A stretch of DNA of 64,000 nt, from the NCBI GenBank assembly GCA_028285345.1, contig JANQPT010000014.1, positions 608,334 to 672,333 of the forward strand, given 5' to 3'. The position numbers were made by a program, and so were the translations under genes. Below the pieces are notes generated by a model. That model was not told where the DNA came from and made no database searches. It saw nothing but the letters and a program-made list of their open reading frames with translations. Shown here in pieces: positions 9,166-18,800 of the stretch; position 1 is the first letter of the stretch, and every line of letters begins with the position of its first letter. The stretch is from Planctomycetales bacterium. GTDB taxonomy: Bacteria; Planctomycetota; Planctomycetia; Planctomycetales; Planctomycetaceae.

Positions 9166-9918
9166 CTATTCGCCGCGAATGGCTGCGCGCAGATGCCGGA
9201 GTTCCTCTTCAACCGTTTCGGGACTCTCGATCGTTTGGGTCACTTCCTGCTTGAGTAATTCGCGATATCGACCGCGTAGTCGATGCACGGCGACACGGAC
9301 GGCCGATTCGGTCATGTCCAATTCTGCGGCGGAAACGGAGTAGGGCGGCGCTCCCGGCGAGCCGGTGAGGTACACCTTGCCCACTTCAAACAGCCGATTC
9401 TGGCCTTTGCTCCGGTACTCACGCTCCAAACTTGACAAAACGTTCTGCAAGAGTGTCATGGCCCAGCGGCGTTCGTACAGTTTCTCCGGAGTCCAGTCGT
9501 GAGACGGCTCGCACGAGTATTGCCGTTCGCCCGCTTGGAGATCGATCGAGAAGTGCTGCAGGCCGCCGCCCCGCTTGAGAGCCTGTTGTTTGTCCCGCTC
9601 GCTGGAGAGGAAGCGCTTGAAGACTGTGAGCAGGAATGACCGAAACCGCCCCCGACTGCGGTCCGCTGATTGCAGGAAATTCTTCTCCAGCAGTCTGGAA
9701 AAGAATTCCTGCGTGACGTCGGCCGCTTCTTCGGCTGAGTGACCTCGCCGCCGGGCATAGGCGTAGAGAGGATACCAATAGGTGCGGCACAGCGCTTGTA
9801 AGGCGCAATCTCCGTCGGGCGAACGGCGGTCCCCTGCTGCGAGAACGATGCTCCAGCGCGTCGTCGCAAACCTGGCATTGTGACCGCCGGCGGCCGGTTG
9901 TGAAGTATCACTTTGCAT
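9166..9918 (-). CDS. ECF-like RNA polymerase sigma factor of the planctomycete kinase-linked type
   Basis: 250 residues from the ATG at 9918 (frame open to 10011). It has the sigma-70 region 2 signature FATTRWSIVLAAGD, LCRTYWYPLYAYARRRG, SAEEAADVTQEFFSRLLEKN, RGRFRSFLLTVFKRFLS. A region 4 helix-turn-helix follows (SVSAAELDMTESAVRVAVHR, LRGRYRELLKQEV). Region 2 and 4 are separated by about 90 residues, longer than in classic ECF factors but usual for the planctomycete groups linked to Ser/Thr kinases. No anti-sigma gene is visible; the co-directional kinase is the plausible partner. No good ribosome-binding site was seen. Confidence 0.88.
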   Translation of the reverse strand: MQSDTSQPAAGGHNARFATTRWSIVLAAGDRRSPDGDCALQALCRTYWYPLYAYARRRGHSAEEAADVTQEFFSRLLEKNFLQSADRSRGRFRSFLLTVFKRFLSSERDKQQALKRGGGLQHFSIDLQAGERQYSCEPSHDWTPEKLYERRWAMTLLQNVLSSLEREYRSKGQNRLFEVGKVYLTGSPGAPPYSVSAAELDMTESAVRVAVHRLRGRYRELLKQEVTQTIESPETVEEELRHLRAAIRGE

Positions 9919-10088
9919 ACGATTTATTGTACCGCGCTGACGAATCGAAAGCTGCTGTACGCTCGGTCGTTCAAGCGTTAAAATCAGCCGGATGGCCGCA
10001 CAAATCGCCACAGAATGGCGGCTTTAGTCGACCGTTTGACTTCGGATTAGACCGAACCCTCACTGTTCACAGTTCTCTTGATTCAACG

Positions 10089-10649
10089 TTGTCTTTCGCC
10101 GTGTCGCGTATCTTCTTATCGCTGATTTTTGTGCAGACTCTGGTCCTGAGTTTTGCGATTTACCGTGGATGGAATATCGGTGACGCAACCGATTTGGCGG
10201 TTCAGGACGCGGTCTCATTCCATATGAAGTTCGGCCTGTTCGCAATTCTCTTGTGCTGTTTCTGCCATGCTCTGCTCTTGACGTATTTCATGGGGACGGG
10301 ACGTTGGTTGGAGGAGACGTGTCATGCGTATGATCTGGCACCGGAGTATCGCGAGCGAAACATCAAGTTGAAATGGACCGCTTACCCAGCGATGACGATC
10401 TGTTTCGCGTTGCTGATCGGGATGATGATCAGCGGAGTGGCGGCCGATCCCGCAGCGATGGTGGGTTTTGATAGTTGGGGTTCGTGGACAGCGGCACGCG
10501 TGCATTTGACCGTCGTCTTATTCACCGTGACGGTCAATCTGGGGGTGAATGTCTGGGAATACCTCGCCATCCGCCGCAACGGAGAATTGGTGAACGCCGT
10601 GCTGGCTCGCGTGCGTGAGATCCGCCAGGAACGGGGGTTGGAGGTGTGA
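10089..10649 (+). CDS. Conserved multi-pass membrane protein of unknown function
   Basis: The frame is open from 9900, overlapping the divergent sigma gene, but the first ~60 residues look non-coding. I place the start at the TTG at 10089 (protein MSFAVSRIFLSLIF...), with a GTG at 10101 as alternative; neither has a clear ribosome-binding site. About 186 residues with four membrane segments, a conserved-looking GTGRWLEETCHAY loop and ELVNAVLARVREIRQE at the C-terminus. I do not recognise the family. Its TGA overlaps the GTG of the permease gene downstream, so the two are probably co-translated. Confidence 0.6.
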   Translation: MSFAVSRIFLSLIFVQTLVLSFAIYRGWNIGDATDLAVQDAVSFHMKFGLFAILLCCFCHALLLTYFMGTGRWLEETCHAYDLAPEYRERNIKLKWTAYPAMTICFALLIGMMISGVAADPAAMVGFDSWGSWTAARVHLTVVLFTVTVNLGVNVWEYLAIRRNGELVNAVLARVREIRQERGLEV

Positions 10650-12016
10650 CGCCTTCCACATCACCGGAACCGCAGAGCCGCCGGACGCTGGGAGTCGTTA
10701 CCGCGACGTTGTTGGTCGTGGCAAGCATGATCGGTTCGGGGATTTTTACCACGACCGGATTTCAGGTGAGCGACGTGCCGTCGTTGCCGGCGATTCTGAT
10801 CGCCTGGCTGATCGGAGGTGCGGTGGCGTTTTGCGGAGCGGCCGCCTATGCGGAGCTATCGGCGGCACTGCCCCGCAACGGCGGCGAGTACCAAATTCTT
10901 ACCGAGCTGTTTCATCCGGCGCTCGGCTTTCTCTCAGCGTGCGTCTCGCTTGTCGTCGGCTTCTGTGCCCCGATTGCAGTGACCGCGTTGGTGTTCAGCA
11001 ACTACTTGCGAACCGTCATTCCGGATGTCTATCGCAGCGGTGAAACGCTCTTGCCGCCGGGCGGTGTGCAGTCCACCGTAGCGGTCGGTTTAGTGGTGGT
11101 GCTGACGATGGTTCACCTGTTGCGCGTGGAACACGGCAGCCGGTTTCAGAATTTGTTCACGATCCTCAAGGTCTCCATGTTGGCCGCGCTGATCATCGGC
11201 GGCTTGGCCCGTGGCGATCTGACGCGAATCACCGGTGATACACGGCCGATCGCCGCCGCCATGCTGACCCCAGCATTTGCAATCGGCTTGATTTACATTT
11301 CCTACAGTTACACCGGCTGGAATGCGGCGGCTTATGTCGCGGGCGAGATTCAAAACCCGGGTCGGAATCTGCCGATCGCCCTGTGCGCGGGCACACTGCT
11401 GGTGACATTGCTCTACTTGGGCCTGAACGTCATGTTTCTGGCGGCGGTGCCACGTGAAGAACTGGCGGGGGTGGAGACGGTCGCCCACGCCGCGATCGAG
11501 GGGCTCTACGGCCGTTCCGCAGGACAGTTGGTTTCACTGCTGATCGTGCTGGGCTTGGTGTCGATGGCCGGCGCGCTGATTATGACCGGGGCACGTGTCT
11601 ATGAGACGGTCGGTCAAGATTATTTGCGGCTACGCTGGCTGGCCGCGCGGCGGAGTGGAAGCGGACCGTGGGCGGCATTGTTATTGCAATCAATCGTCGC
11701 CGTGCTGTTGATTGTGATTGGGAACGTACAGAGCCTGATTGAATACGCGGGATTCATGTTGTCACTCTTCTCTGGCCTGACGGTGTGCGGTGTGTTTCTG
11801 TTACGTCGACGAACACTGCAAACTGCAGCGGCATTTCGCATGCCGGGACACCCATTGACGTCGCTGGTATTCGTCGGCCTAATGGCCTGGATTATCGGCG
11901 TGACGATGTGGCAACGTCCGCAGACGGCGTTGGCCGGTCTGGGAACGCTCATCGGCGGCGGTGTGCTGTATCTTTGCGTGGGACGTCGCGAGACTGCGAA
12001 CGACGAGAGCGGCTGA
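10646..12016 (+). CDS. APC-superfamily amino acid permease
   Basis: 456 residues, about 12 membrane segments. The first segment holds the substrate-binding glycine motif of the family (VVASMIGSGIFTTTGF), followed by AFCGAAAYAELSAALPRNGGEYQIL, which is diagnostic of amino acid/polyamine/organocation transporters. GTG start inside the stop codon of the preceding gene, with GGAGG immediately upstream. The substrate cannot be told from sequence. It ends 52 bases before the glycosyltransferase gene. Confidence 0.88.
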   Translation: MTPSTSPEPQSRRTLGVVTATLLVVASMIGSGIFTTTGFQVSDVPSLPAILIAWLIGGAVAFCGAAAYAELSAALPRNGGEYQILTELFHPALGFLSACVSLVVGFCAPIAVTALVFSNYLRTVIPDVYRSGETLLPPGGVQSTVAVGLVVVLTMVHLLRVEHGSRFQNLFTILKVSMLAALIIGGLARGDLTRITGDTRPIAAAMLTPAFAIGLIYISYSYTGWNAAAYVAGEIQNPGRNLPIALCAGTLLVTLLYLGLNVMFLAAVPREELAGVETVAHAAIEGLYGRSAGQLVSLLIVLGLVSMAGALIMTGARVYETVGQDYLRLRWLAARRSGSGPWAALLLQSIVAVLLIVIGNVQSLIEYAGFMLSLFSGLTVCGVFLLRRRTLQTAAAFRMPGHPLTSLVFVGLMAWIIGVTMWQRPQTALAGLGTLIGGGVLYLCVGRRETANDESG

Positions 12017-12068
12017 TCCCACGAACTTCGCCGCCAGTGACCGGAGAGACTGAGTTAACAAAAAAACC

Positions 12069-13214
12069 ATGTCGCGTCAGCGCGTTGCGATTCTCTGCGA
12101 ATATCCCACCCTCAACGGCGGCGAGCGGTCGATGCTGTCGGTGTTGGATGCGATCGACGATCCGGCGCTTGAGTTCGTCGTGATGGGACCCCAAAAGGGC
12201 GCTCTGGCGGAGGCGGTCGAGCATCGCGGGATCGAATACGAATCGATTCAATTCCAGGATGCTGCGGGGCGGCGAATCGAGCGCGACCAAATGATCACAC
12301 AGGTCATCTCCGCTGTCCGTCGCTGCGGAGCGGACTTGCTGCACGGCAATAGCCTCGCGATGGGCCGGCTCACCGGCGCAATCGCATCTCAGATCTCGAT
12401 CCACTGCACGTCACATTTGAGAGATATTGTCCGACTTTCACAGGCTGCCGTTCGCGATCTGAATCAAAATCAACATTTGGTCGCCGTTTCGCGGGCGACT
12501 CGAGATTTCCACGTTGCGCAGGGAGTTTCCGCCGAGCGGACTGTTGTGGTTCACAATGGCGTTGATCTTGATCAGTTTCGTCCGCGTGTGCCGGATGGGA
12601 GGATCAAAGCGGAGTTGCAGCTCGACGCGGCGTCAAAACTGATCGCCACCATCGGGCAGATTGGCCTCCGGAAAGGACAAGACGTCTTGGCGGCCGCGGC
12701 TCGGCAAGTGATCGCGGGGTTTCCCGACGCGCACTTTGTGCTGATCGGCGAACGAAACTCCCGCAAGCAGGAAAATGTGGAATTCGAACGGGCACTCGTC
12801 GAGCAGTTTCCGGCGGGGCGACTGCATTGTTTGGGTTATCGCGACGACATTCCGCGCTTGCTGCCGGAGTTCGATCTGCTGGTGCACCCCGCCCGGCAGG
12901 AACCGTTTGGACGCGTGCTGCTGGAAGCGGCTGCCTGCGGGATCCCGATCGTGGCAACCGACGTCGGCGGGACTTCCGAAATGCTCACCAACGGAGAATC
13001 GGCGCTGCTGGTCCCGCCGGATGATCCGGAACGAATGGCGGCGGCCATTGAGGTCCTGTTGCATGACGACGAGCAACGTCGTCTGTTGGCGTCAGCGGCC
13101 CGCTCACGAATTGAGGCCGATTTCTCGATCGGCCGCGCCGCCGAGGCACATCGTCAACTTTGGTCAAGCGCGGCCGGCGGAAGCTCGACTTCCGTCAGCG
13201 GAGAATTCCGCTAA
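12069..13214 (+). CDS. GT4-type glycosyltransferase (GT-B fold)
   Basis: 381 residues. N-terminal Rossmann half with a glycine turn (EYPTLNGGERSM); C-terminal half with IGQIGLRKGQDVLAAAA and the EX7E catalytic signature EPFGRVLLEAAACG followed by PIVATDVGGTSEML, which bind a nucleotide-sugar donor. Cytoplasmic, retaining glycosyl transfer expected. Two nucleotide-sugar enzymes (UDP-xylose and UDP-uronic acid metabolism) lie just downstream on the other strand, which suggests surface polysaccharide work, but acceptor and sugar are unknown. Confidence 0.9.
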   Translation: MSRQRVAILCEYPTLNGGERSMLSVLDAIDDPALEFVVMGPQKGALAEAVEHRGIEYESIQFQDAAGRRIERDQMITQVISAVRRCGADLLHGNSLAMGRLTGAIASQISIHCTSHLRDIVRLSQAAVRDLNQNQHLVAVSRATRDFHVAQGVSAERTVVVHNGVDLDQFRPRVPDGRIKAELQLDAASKLIATIGQIGLRKGQDVLAAAARQVIAGFPDAHFVLIGERNSRKQENVEFERALVEQFPAGRLHCLGYRDDIPRLLPEFDLLVHPARQEPFGRVLLEAAACGIPIVATDVGGTSEMLTNGESALLVPPDDPERMAAAIEVLLHDDEQRRLLASAARSRIEADFSIGRAAEAHRQLWSSAAGGSSTSVSGEFR

Positions 13215-13291
13215 GATACGCTGCGCCACCGAAACGTAGGCCGCGGATTGGCCCGGTGCGATCCAGAAAATGCGAGACAGGGAGGTGACGG

Positions 13292-13561
13292 ATGGAAACC
13301 TCGGAATCTTGGCGGATGCTGTTTGAAAATTGGCCCGACTCAATTTCCCGCAAAGGGTTGTTGGTCACGACATTTCAGGAAACGATTCCCTTTGTGGACT
13401 TTATGATATCGGGCGGAATCGTGTTGTTCGAACGCGACAAGCCGGACAGCGTCGGCGGCCGTAAGGTGATGTTACCATACGAATCGATCAGCGCAATTAA
13501 GATTACGGAGATCATCGACCTGCCCCGCTTCCAAGTGATGGGATTTCAGCCGCCGTTCTAG
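13292..13561 (+). CDS. Small conserved planctomycete protein, unknown function
   Basis: 89 residues, no membrane segment or signal peptide. Strong ribosome-binding site (GGGAGGTGA) eight bases before the ATG. The compact, non-repetitive sequence (LFENWPDSISRKGLLVTTFQ, IVLFERDKPDSVGGRKVMLP, YESISAIKITEI) looks like a small beta-rich cytoplasmic protein. I believe similar proteins occur in other planctomycetes, but know no function. Confidence 0.7.
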   Translation: METSESWRMLFENWPDSISRKGLLVTTFQETIPFVDFMISGGIVLFERDKPDSVGGRKVMLPYESISAIKITEIIDLPRFQVMGFQPPF

Positions 13562-13586
13562 CCGGCGGTACTGTCACGCATCAACT

Positions 13587-13612
13587 CCTGCCGCTGGACT
13601 TGCGACGGCAGG
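13587..13612. terminator. Hairpin between convergent genes
   Basis: CCTGCCG (13587-13593) pairs with CGGCAGG (13606-13612) around a 12-base loop, between the stop of the small gene and the stop of the decarboxylase gene on the other strand. No T-run, so termination is uncertain. Confidence 0.35.
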
Positions 13613-13644
13613 CTGCAGTTGCAGGCTTTCAGTGCAGTCGCTGT

Positions 13645-14589
13645 TCAATCCGCCGACTGCCCAAGCAGGACCCGATAATGTTCGATCGTTTTGGCGAGAC
13701 CCTGGCGGAGTTCCACTGCGGGAGACCAGTCGAGTACACGCCGCGCGAGCGTGATATCGGGACAGCGTTGTTTGGGGTCGTCCTCGGGGATCGGATGATG
13801 GGTAATCTCTGACTTCGATCCGGTGATATCTAAGATCGTCTTCGCCAACTCCGACAACGATGTTTCGACCGGGTTGCCGATGTTGATCGGCCCGATCGTT
13901 TCTTCTTGATTCATTGTTCGCACGATGGCCTCGATGAGGTCGTCGACATAACAGAATGAGCGGGAGTGACTGCCGTCTCCGTAGATGGTAATCGGCTCGT
14001 TCTTGATGGCTTGATTGATAAAATTGGAAATGACCCGTCCGTCGTCGGGGTCCATGCGGGGGCCGTAAGTGTTGAAGATCCGCACCAGCCGCACGTCAAC
14101 GCCGTTTTCGCGGTGGTAATTGATACACAGCGATTCGGCAACGCGCTTGCCTTCGTCGTAGCAACTACGGGGACCGATCGGATTGACGTGGCCCCAGTAA
14201 TCTTCCGTTTGCGGGTGAATTTGCGGGTCGCCGTAGACTTCAGAGGTCGACGCTTGCAGCACGCGAGCGCGACACCGCTTGGCCAGACCGAGCACATTGA
14301 CCATGCCGACGGTGGATGTTTTGATCGTCTTAATGGGATTGAATTGGTATGCTGGCGGCGAGGCAGGGCAGGCGAGATTGTAGATCCGATCGCACTCCAG
14401 AATGAGCGGATGCACAATGTCGTGCCGGATCAGCTCAAACCGCGGATGATCGAGCAAGTGGCTAATGTTGCGCTTGCTGCCGGTGAAGAAGTTGTCCACA
14501 CAGATCACGTCGTCGCCGTTTTCAATCAGGCGGTCGCAAAGGTGGCTGCCCAAAAATCCGGCTCCGCCGGTCACAAGGTTTGTCGTCAT
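13645..14589 (-). CDS. uxs: UDP-glucuronate decarboxylase (UDP-xylose synthase)
   Basis: 314-residue extended short-chain dehydrogenase/reductase. NAD-binding [10 protein letters not shown] at residues 8-17, the substrate loop [16 protein letters not shown] typical of UXS, catalytic STSEVYGDP and Y-x3-K in SCYDEGKR, then [10 protein letters not shown] and [16 protein letters not shown]. It converts UDP-glucuronate to UDP-xylose. It follows an epimerase gene on the same strand with an 18-base gap, so both probably form one transcript acting at the UDP-glucuronate branch point. Confidence 0.92.
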   Translation of the reverse strand: MTTNLVTGGAGFLGSHLCDRLIENGDDVICVDNFFTGSKRNISHLLDHPRFELIRHDIVHPLILECDRIYNLACPASPPAYQFNPIKTIKTSTVGMVNVLGLAKRCRARVLQASTSEVYGDPQIHPQTEDYWGHVNPIGPRSCYDEGKRVAESLCINYHRENGVDVRLVRIFNTYGPRMDPDDGRVISNFINQAIKNEPITIYGDGSHSRSFCYVDDLIEAIVRTMNQEETIGPINIGNPVETSLSELAKTILDITGSKSEITHHPIPEDDPKQRCPDITLARRVLDWSPAVELRQGLAKTIEHYRVLLGQSAD

Positions 14590-14607
14590 TTCCTATCGGG
14601 CCTCGTA

Positions 14608-15588
14608 TTACGCGGGCGTTGGTTTGTGCTCAATCCACTGGCGATACCACTCGACAAATCGGGGAACCCCTTCGGCAATCGAAGTGTGAGGGGTGAAACC
14701 CAGCCGGTCGCGCGCGTGGTCGATGTCGGCATAGGTCCGCAGCGGGTCGCCTTGTTGGAGTGGTTCGAACTGTTTAACCGCCTCTTTCCCGGTGGCGCGC
14801 TCGATGACCGCGATTAACTCCAACAAATGCTCGCTGCGATGGTTTCCCAGATTAAAGATCTCATCGTTCGCCAGATCAGCGGTTTCTAGGGCGGCTTTGA
14901 TTCCGCTCACAATATCATCAATGTACGTAAAATCGCGGTACATGTCTCCGTCATTAAACACGGTGATCGGCCGGCCGGCGAGGATGTTCTCCGTGAATTT
15001 CCACAACGCCATGTCCGGCCGCCCCCACGGTCCGTACACCGTGAAAAACCGCAAACCAACCGTGTTGAGACCAAACAGCCGCGCATAGGTACCCGCCATC
15101 AATTCATTCGACCGTTTCGTGGCGGCATACAGGCTGATCGGCTGCTCCACCGGATCGGTTTCGGAAAAGGGCAACTTCTGATTGCCGCCGTAGACGCTGG
15201 AGCTCGACGCATAGACGAATCGTTCGACGCCGTGGACTTTTGACAATTCAAGGACATGCAGGAACGCCGCCAGATTTGACCGCTCGTAGGCCAGCGGATT
15301 GATGAGGGAGTACCGCACGCCGGGTTGCGCCGCCAGATGGCAGACTAAGTCGGGCCGAAAACTCGAGAACAGATCCGCTGTGTGGTCGAAATCACACAAG
15401 TCGAACTCATGGCATTGAAATTCAGCATATCGTGCCGTCAGCTCGCGGTGCCGGGCCAGCTTGAGTTGCGGGTCATAGTAATCGTTGAGGCAATCGACCC
15501 CCGCGACGCAATCGCCCGCGTCCAGCAGCCGTTGGGCGGTGTGATACCCGATAAACCCCGCTGTTCCGGTGACGAGAATCCTCTTCAT
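14608..15588 (-). CDS. NAD-dependent epimerase, probably UDP-glucuronate 4-epimerase
   Basis: 326 residues from the ATG at 15588 (MKRILVTGTAGFIGYH); the frame is open to 15621. Extended SDR with NAD-binding GTAGFIGYH, LAAQPGVRYSLINP, catalytic Ser/Tyr/Lys in YASSSSVYGG and YAATKRSNE, and the family signature FFTVYGPWGRPDMAL, which is characteristic of UDP-glucuronate 4-epimerases. Product would be UDP-galacturonate. It is first in a two-gene unit with uxs. Which hexuronic or hexose substrate is used cannot be proven from sequence. Confidence 0.85.
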   Translation of the reverse strand: MKRILVTGTAGFIGYHTAQRLLDAGDCVAGVDCLNDYYDPQLKLARHRELTARYAEFQCHEFDLCDFDHTADLFSSFRPDLVCHLAAQPGVRYSLINPLAYERSNLAAFLHVLELSKVHGVERFVYASSSSVYGGNQKLPFSETDPVEQPISLYAATKRSNELMAGTYARLFGLNTVGLRFFTVYGPWGRPDMALWKFTENILAGRPITVFNDGDMYRDFTYIDDIVSGIKAALETADLANDEIFNLGNHRSEHLLELIAVIERATGKEAVKQFEPLQQGDPLRTYADIDHARDRLGFTPHTSIAEGVPRFVEWYRQWIEHKPTPA

Positions 15589-15807
15589 GGAGTGAATGCA
15601 ACCTGACGTGGATCGCGACAATCATTTTTGGTCGAGGAACATGGTAGTTCAGCGGCAATCGCGGCTCAACCTCGACCAGTTTCGTCATCCGGCAAACGAT
15701 GTCGGCGGCGGAGCATTGTGGTAGAATCGACCATGCAGGCGCCCGGCGGCCGATATTATTCAACAAGCAGACCAATTACGTCGGCTCTGCAAGACGGCTT
15801 TGAATCG

Positions 15808-18800
15808 ATGACCACACTCACCACTCAATCGCAACGCACCAGTGATCCGCCGGAACTGCCGGCGGACGTGCAGGTCAAGTTGCGTCGTCTCGCCAACCGG
15901 CTCCGGCGACTGGCCGTGTTGCGGGGGATCGGTCTGAGTCTGGCGGCATTCGGCGGCACGTTGGCGATCGGGTTACTGGCGGATTCTTTGTGGGAGCTGC
16001 CGCAGGCCCTGCGGATTGGCTGGCTGGTCTTCAGTATCGCGTTAACCGCGGCCTGTTTGGTTTGGTACATCGCCCGCCCGCTGCTGCGGCGATACCGCGG
16101 GATCGACTTGGCCGCAGTCGTGGAAGTCGCTCATCTGGAATTGGGCGAACGGCTGTCGTCGTTAATTGAGTTGAGCGACCCGGATCTCCCGGCGATATGG
16201 CGCGGCTCGGCGCTGATGCTGCGCGGTCTTTCTCAGGAGACGGTCGCCGCTGTGCAGAATGTGGACTTTGATTCCTCAATCTCGGAAAAGCCGTATTGGC
16301 GAAGCCTGTGCGTGGGGGTTGGCGTGCTCCTGATTGCCGGCCTGCCCGGCGTCGCCAGCCCGCAGAGTTATGCTCTGGCCCTCGCGAGATTCTTTGCGCC
16401 GTGGGGGAACTACGACCGGGCGGGTGATTTGTATTTCGAGATTGAGGGCGGAGACCGAGTGGCGCCTCGCGGCGGCAGTCTGACGTTGCGCGCAGAGCTT
16501 CGTTCGCGCAGCGACGCCCACAATCTGCCGCGCGAAGCGCAACTCCAACTCAGATACGGTGCCGACACACACGAGATGCGTGATGTCCGATTCGATTCCC
16601 GGACCGACAGTTTTGCGGTCACATTGCCGAACCTGCAGGCGGGTTTTTCGTATTGCTTCGTGTCAGGTTCGGCACGGTCGAAGTTCTACCAAGTTCAGGT
16701 TGTCGATCCGCCGAAAATCGAATCTTGCCAGCTGCAGGCGGTACCGCCTGCGTACACGAAAATGAAACCGCAAACCTTTGACGGTGCCGTTGGTGAGATG
16801 TTGGTGTTTGAACACAGCGACCTGACGATCGCGATGCAATTTCAGCAGTCGGTGGTCGAGGCGGAACTGTTGTTTGGTTCTCCTGGACTGACCATTGCAG
16901 CGGAACCAGGGCGCAGTGACGATCGCGATGAGTTGCCCAAACTTCCGATTCCCATTTCGGACGACGGCCAGACGGCGACAGTTAACTTTGCCGCCGAGCG
17001 CAGCAACGATTTCACGATCTTACTCACCGACCGGCACGGATTTCATAACCGTGAAAACGCGACGCGGAGCCTCAGGATCTTACGCGACCGTCCGCCGGAA
17101 TTTGTGGAAGCTCGCGACCAAGAGCCGCTCGTGATGCGTCCCGACGGGCCGTTGGTTGTGACCGTGACAGCGCGTGACGATTTTGGTGTGGGCCGTTTGC
17201 AACTGCACTGCGAGCTTCCCGGCGGCGAACAGAAAGTGGTCGACGCTCCCGCAAAATTGTTGCCAACTCCCGCAGTGAAACACACGTTCGAAGTGGATCT
17301 CTCCTCAGCGGCATTGCAGGATGGAATGTCGTTCACTCTGTACTTCCGCGCCGCCGATCAGCGTCCCGTTCCCGGACCACAGTGGACGACCTCCGCAACG
17401 AGGACGGTTAACGTTGAGGAACATGCCGCCTCGTTCGAGGAGCAGTCGCTGGTGCGGGAGCAGGATCGATTGCTGCAGGAATTGACCGCGATCCAGAACG
17501 AAGTCCGCCGCCGCCGGCAGGTGGTCCGGCACCTTGCTGATCGCCCACTGACGTCGGAGCTGACAGAGGAAGACGAGTTTCGAGTTGCTGAAACGCGTAC
17601 CAAGCTGGAAGATCTGTCGCAGCGGTTGCATCGTCTCGACGGCAGTTTCTCCGAGCGCCCACTGCTGGCCAGTCTGTCGCCGGAGACGCGAAACGTTGCT
17701 GACGAGTCGCTCCGATCATCGCAGGAGGAGATCGCTGAGGCGGCCGGCAAGGATGGAAAACAGCGGCAATCATCGTTCAGCGCAGCCGAGCGTGCATTGG
17801 GCGAAGCCGATGATCGTTTAACGGAACTGAAGCGGCGGTTTGAGAAACTGGCCAAGCTTGAGCGTGACTTGCTCGACCTTCAGCAACTGGCTGCGGAAGC
17901 CGAAGCCTTGTCGCGGCAACTTGCCGCATTACAGCGGCGTCAGGCGGAGTTGGACGCACAGCCGGACTCGGCGGAAAAGCGCGCGCAGCTTGGGCAATTG
18001 GCGGAGCAGAAGCGTCAAGCCGAGGAAGCGGCGGCGAAGTTGGCGGAACAACTCAAGGAGTTGGTGGAACAGCATCCTGAGATTCTCGCCGCGGCACGGC
18101 AGGCGGCGATGCGGCGTTTCGGCCGATTGGGGCTCGCTGCGCGCGGCATCGCGGACGGGCAACGGGATCTCGTAAATGAGATTGAACAAGAGGTCGCTCA
18201 ACCACAGGTTGCGGCGCGCGATGACCGGACAAAGTCGCTGATTGATTTGATACAAGCGCAGCGCGCCGTCGCAGAGCGGGCTGTCGACTTGGCCCGCAAC
18301 GTCGCCCGCGCGTTTGGTCCCGCTTCAGAGGAGGCGCGGCGCGGATTGTCGTTTGCCGGCCAAGCACACGCGGTCGTGCGGGCCGCTATGCGCGGGCAAA
18401 TCCGCGCCGCTGCAAAATCCGCACGTCAGGCTGCAGAATCAGCCGAGCATCTTTCTGGACAGTCGGCCGAACAACGCCGCGCGGCGGAAGAATTGCTGTC
18501 TCGTCAGCAGGAGTTGTCACGGCTATTCGCCGAGATGCTTTCAGATCCGTCACAGCGCCAGGCCGCGCAGCGATTCGGACAGCACAATCTGGCCTCACAA
18601 ACCGAAGAGTTGCAACGGCAATTGGAAGAGATCACACGCTCGCTGGAATCGAAGCCGCTCGACCTCCAACCGCAAGGCGAGCAAGCCCGACAAGCGGGAC
18701 AACGGGCGGTACAGGCACAGCAGAGAATGCAGCAGACGACCGAGTCTCTCGATCAAAGCGATCCTCAGCGAGCCGCTTTGCAGGGAGAACAGGCGACGCA

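Noticed and set aside
8122..9258. 378-codon frame on plus antisense to the kinase gene
   Set aside because: The minus-strand kinase domain motifs are complete; the plus frame has no domain.
9900..10088. N-terminal extension of the membrane protein overlapping the sigma gene
   Set aside because: The extra ~63 residues are not hydrophobic or conserved-looking and overlap the divergent gene's start.
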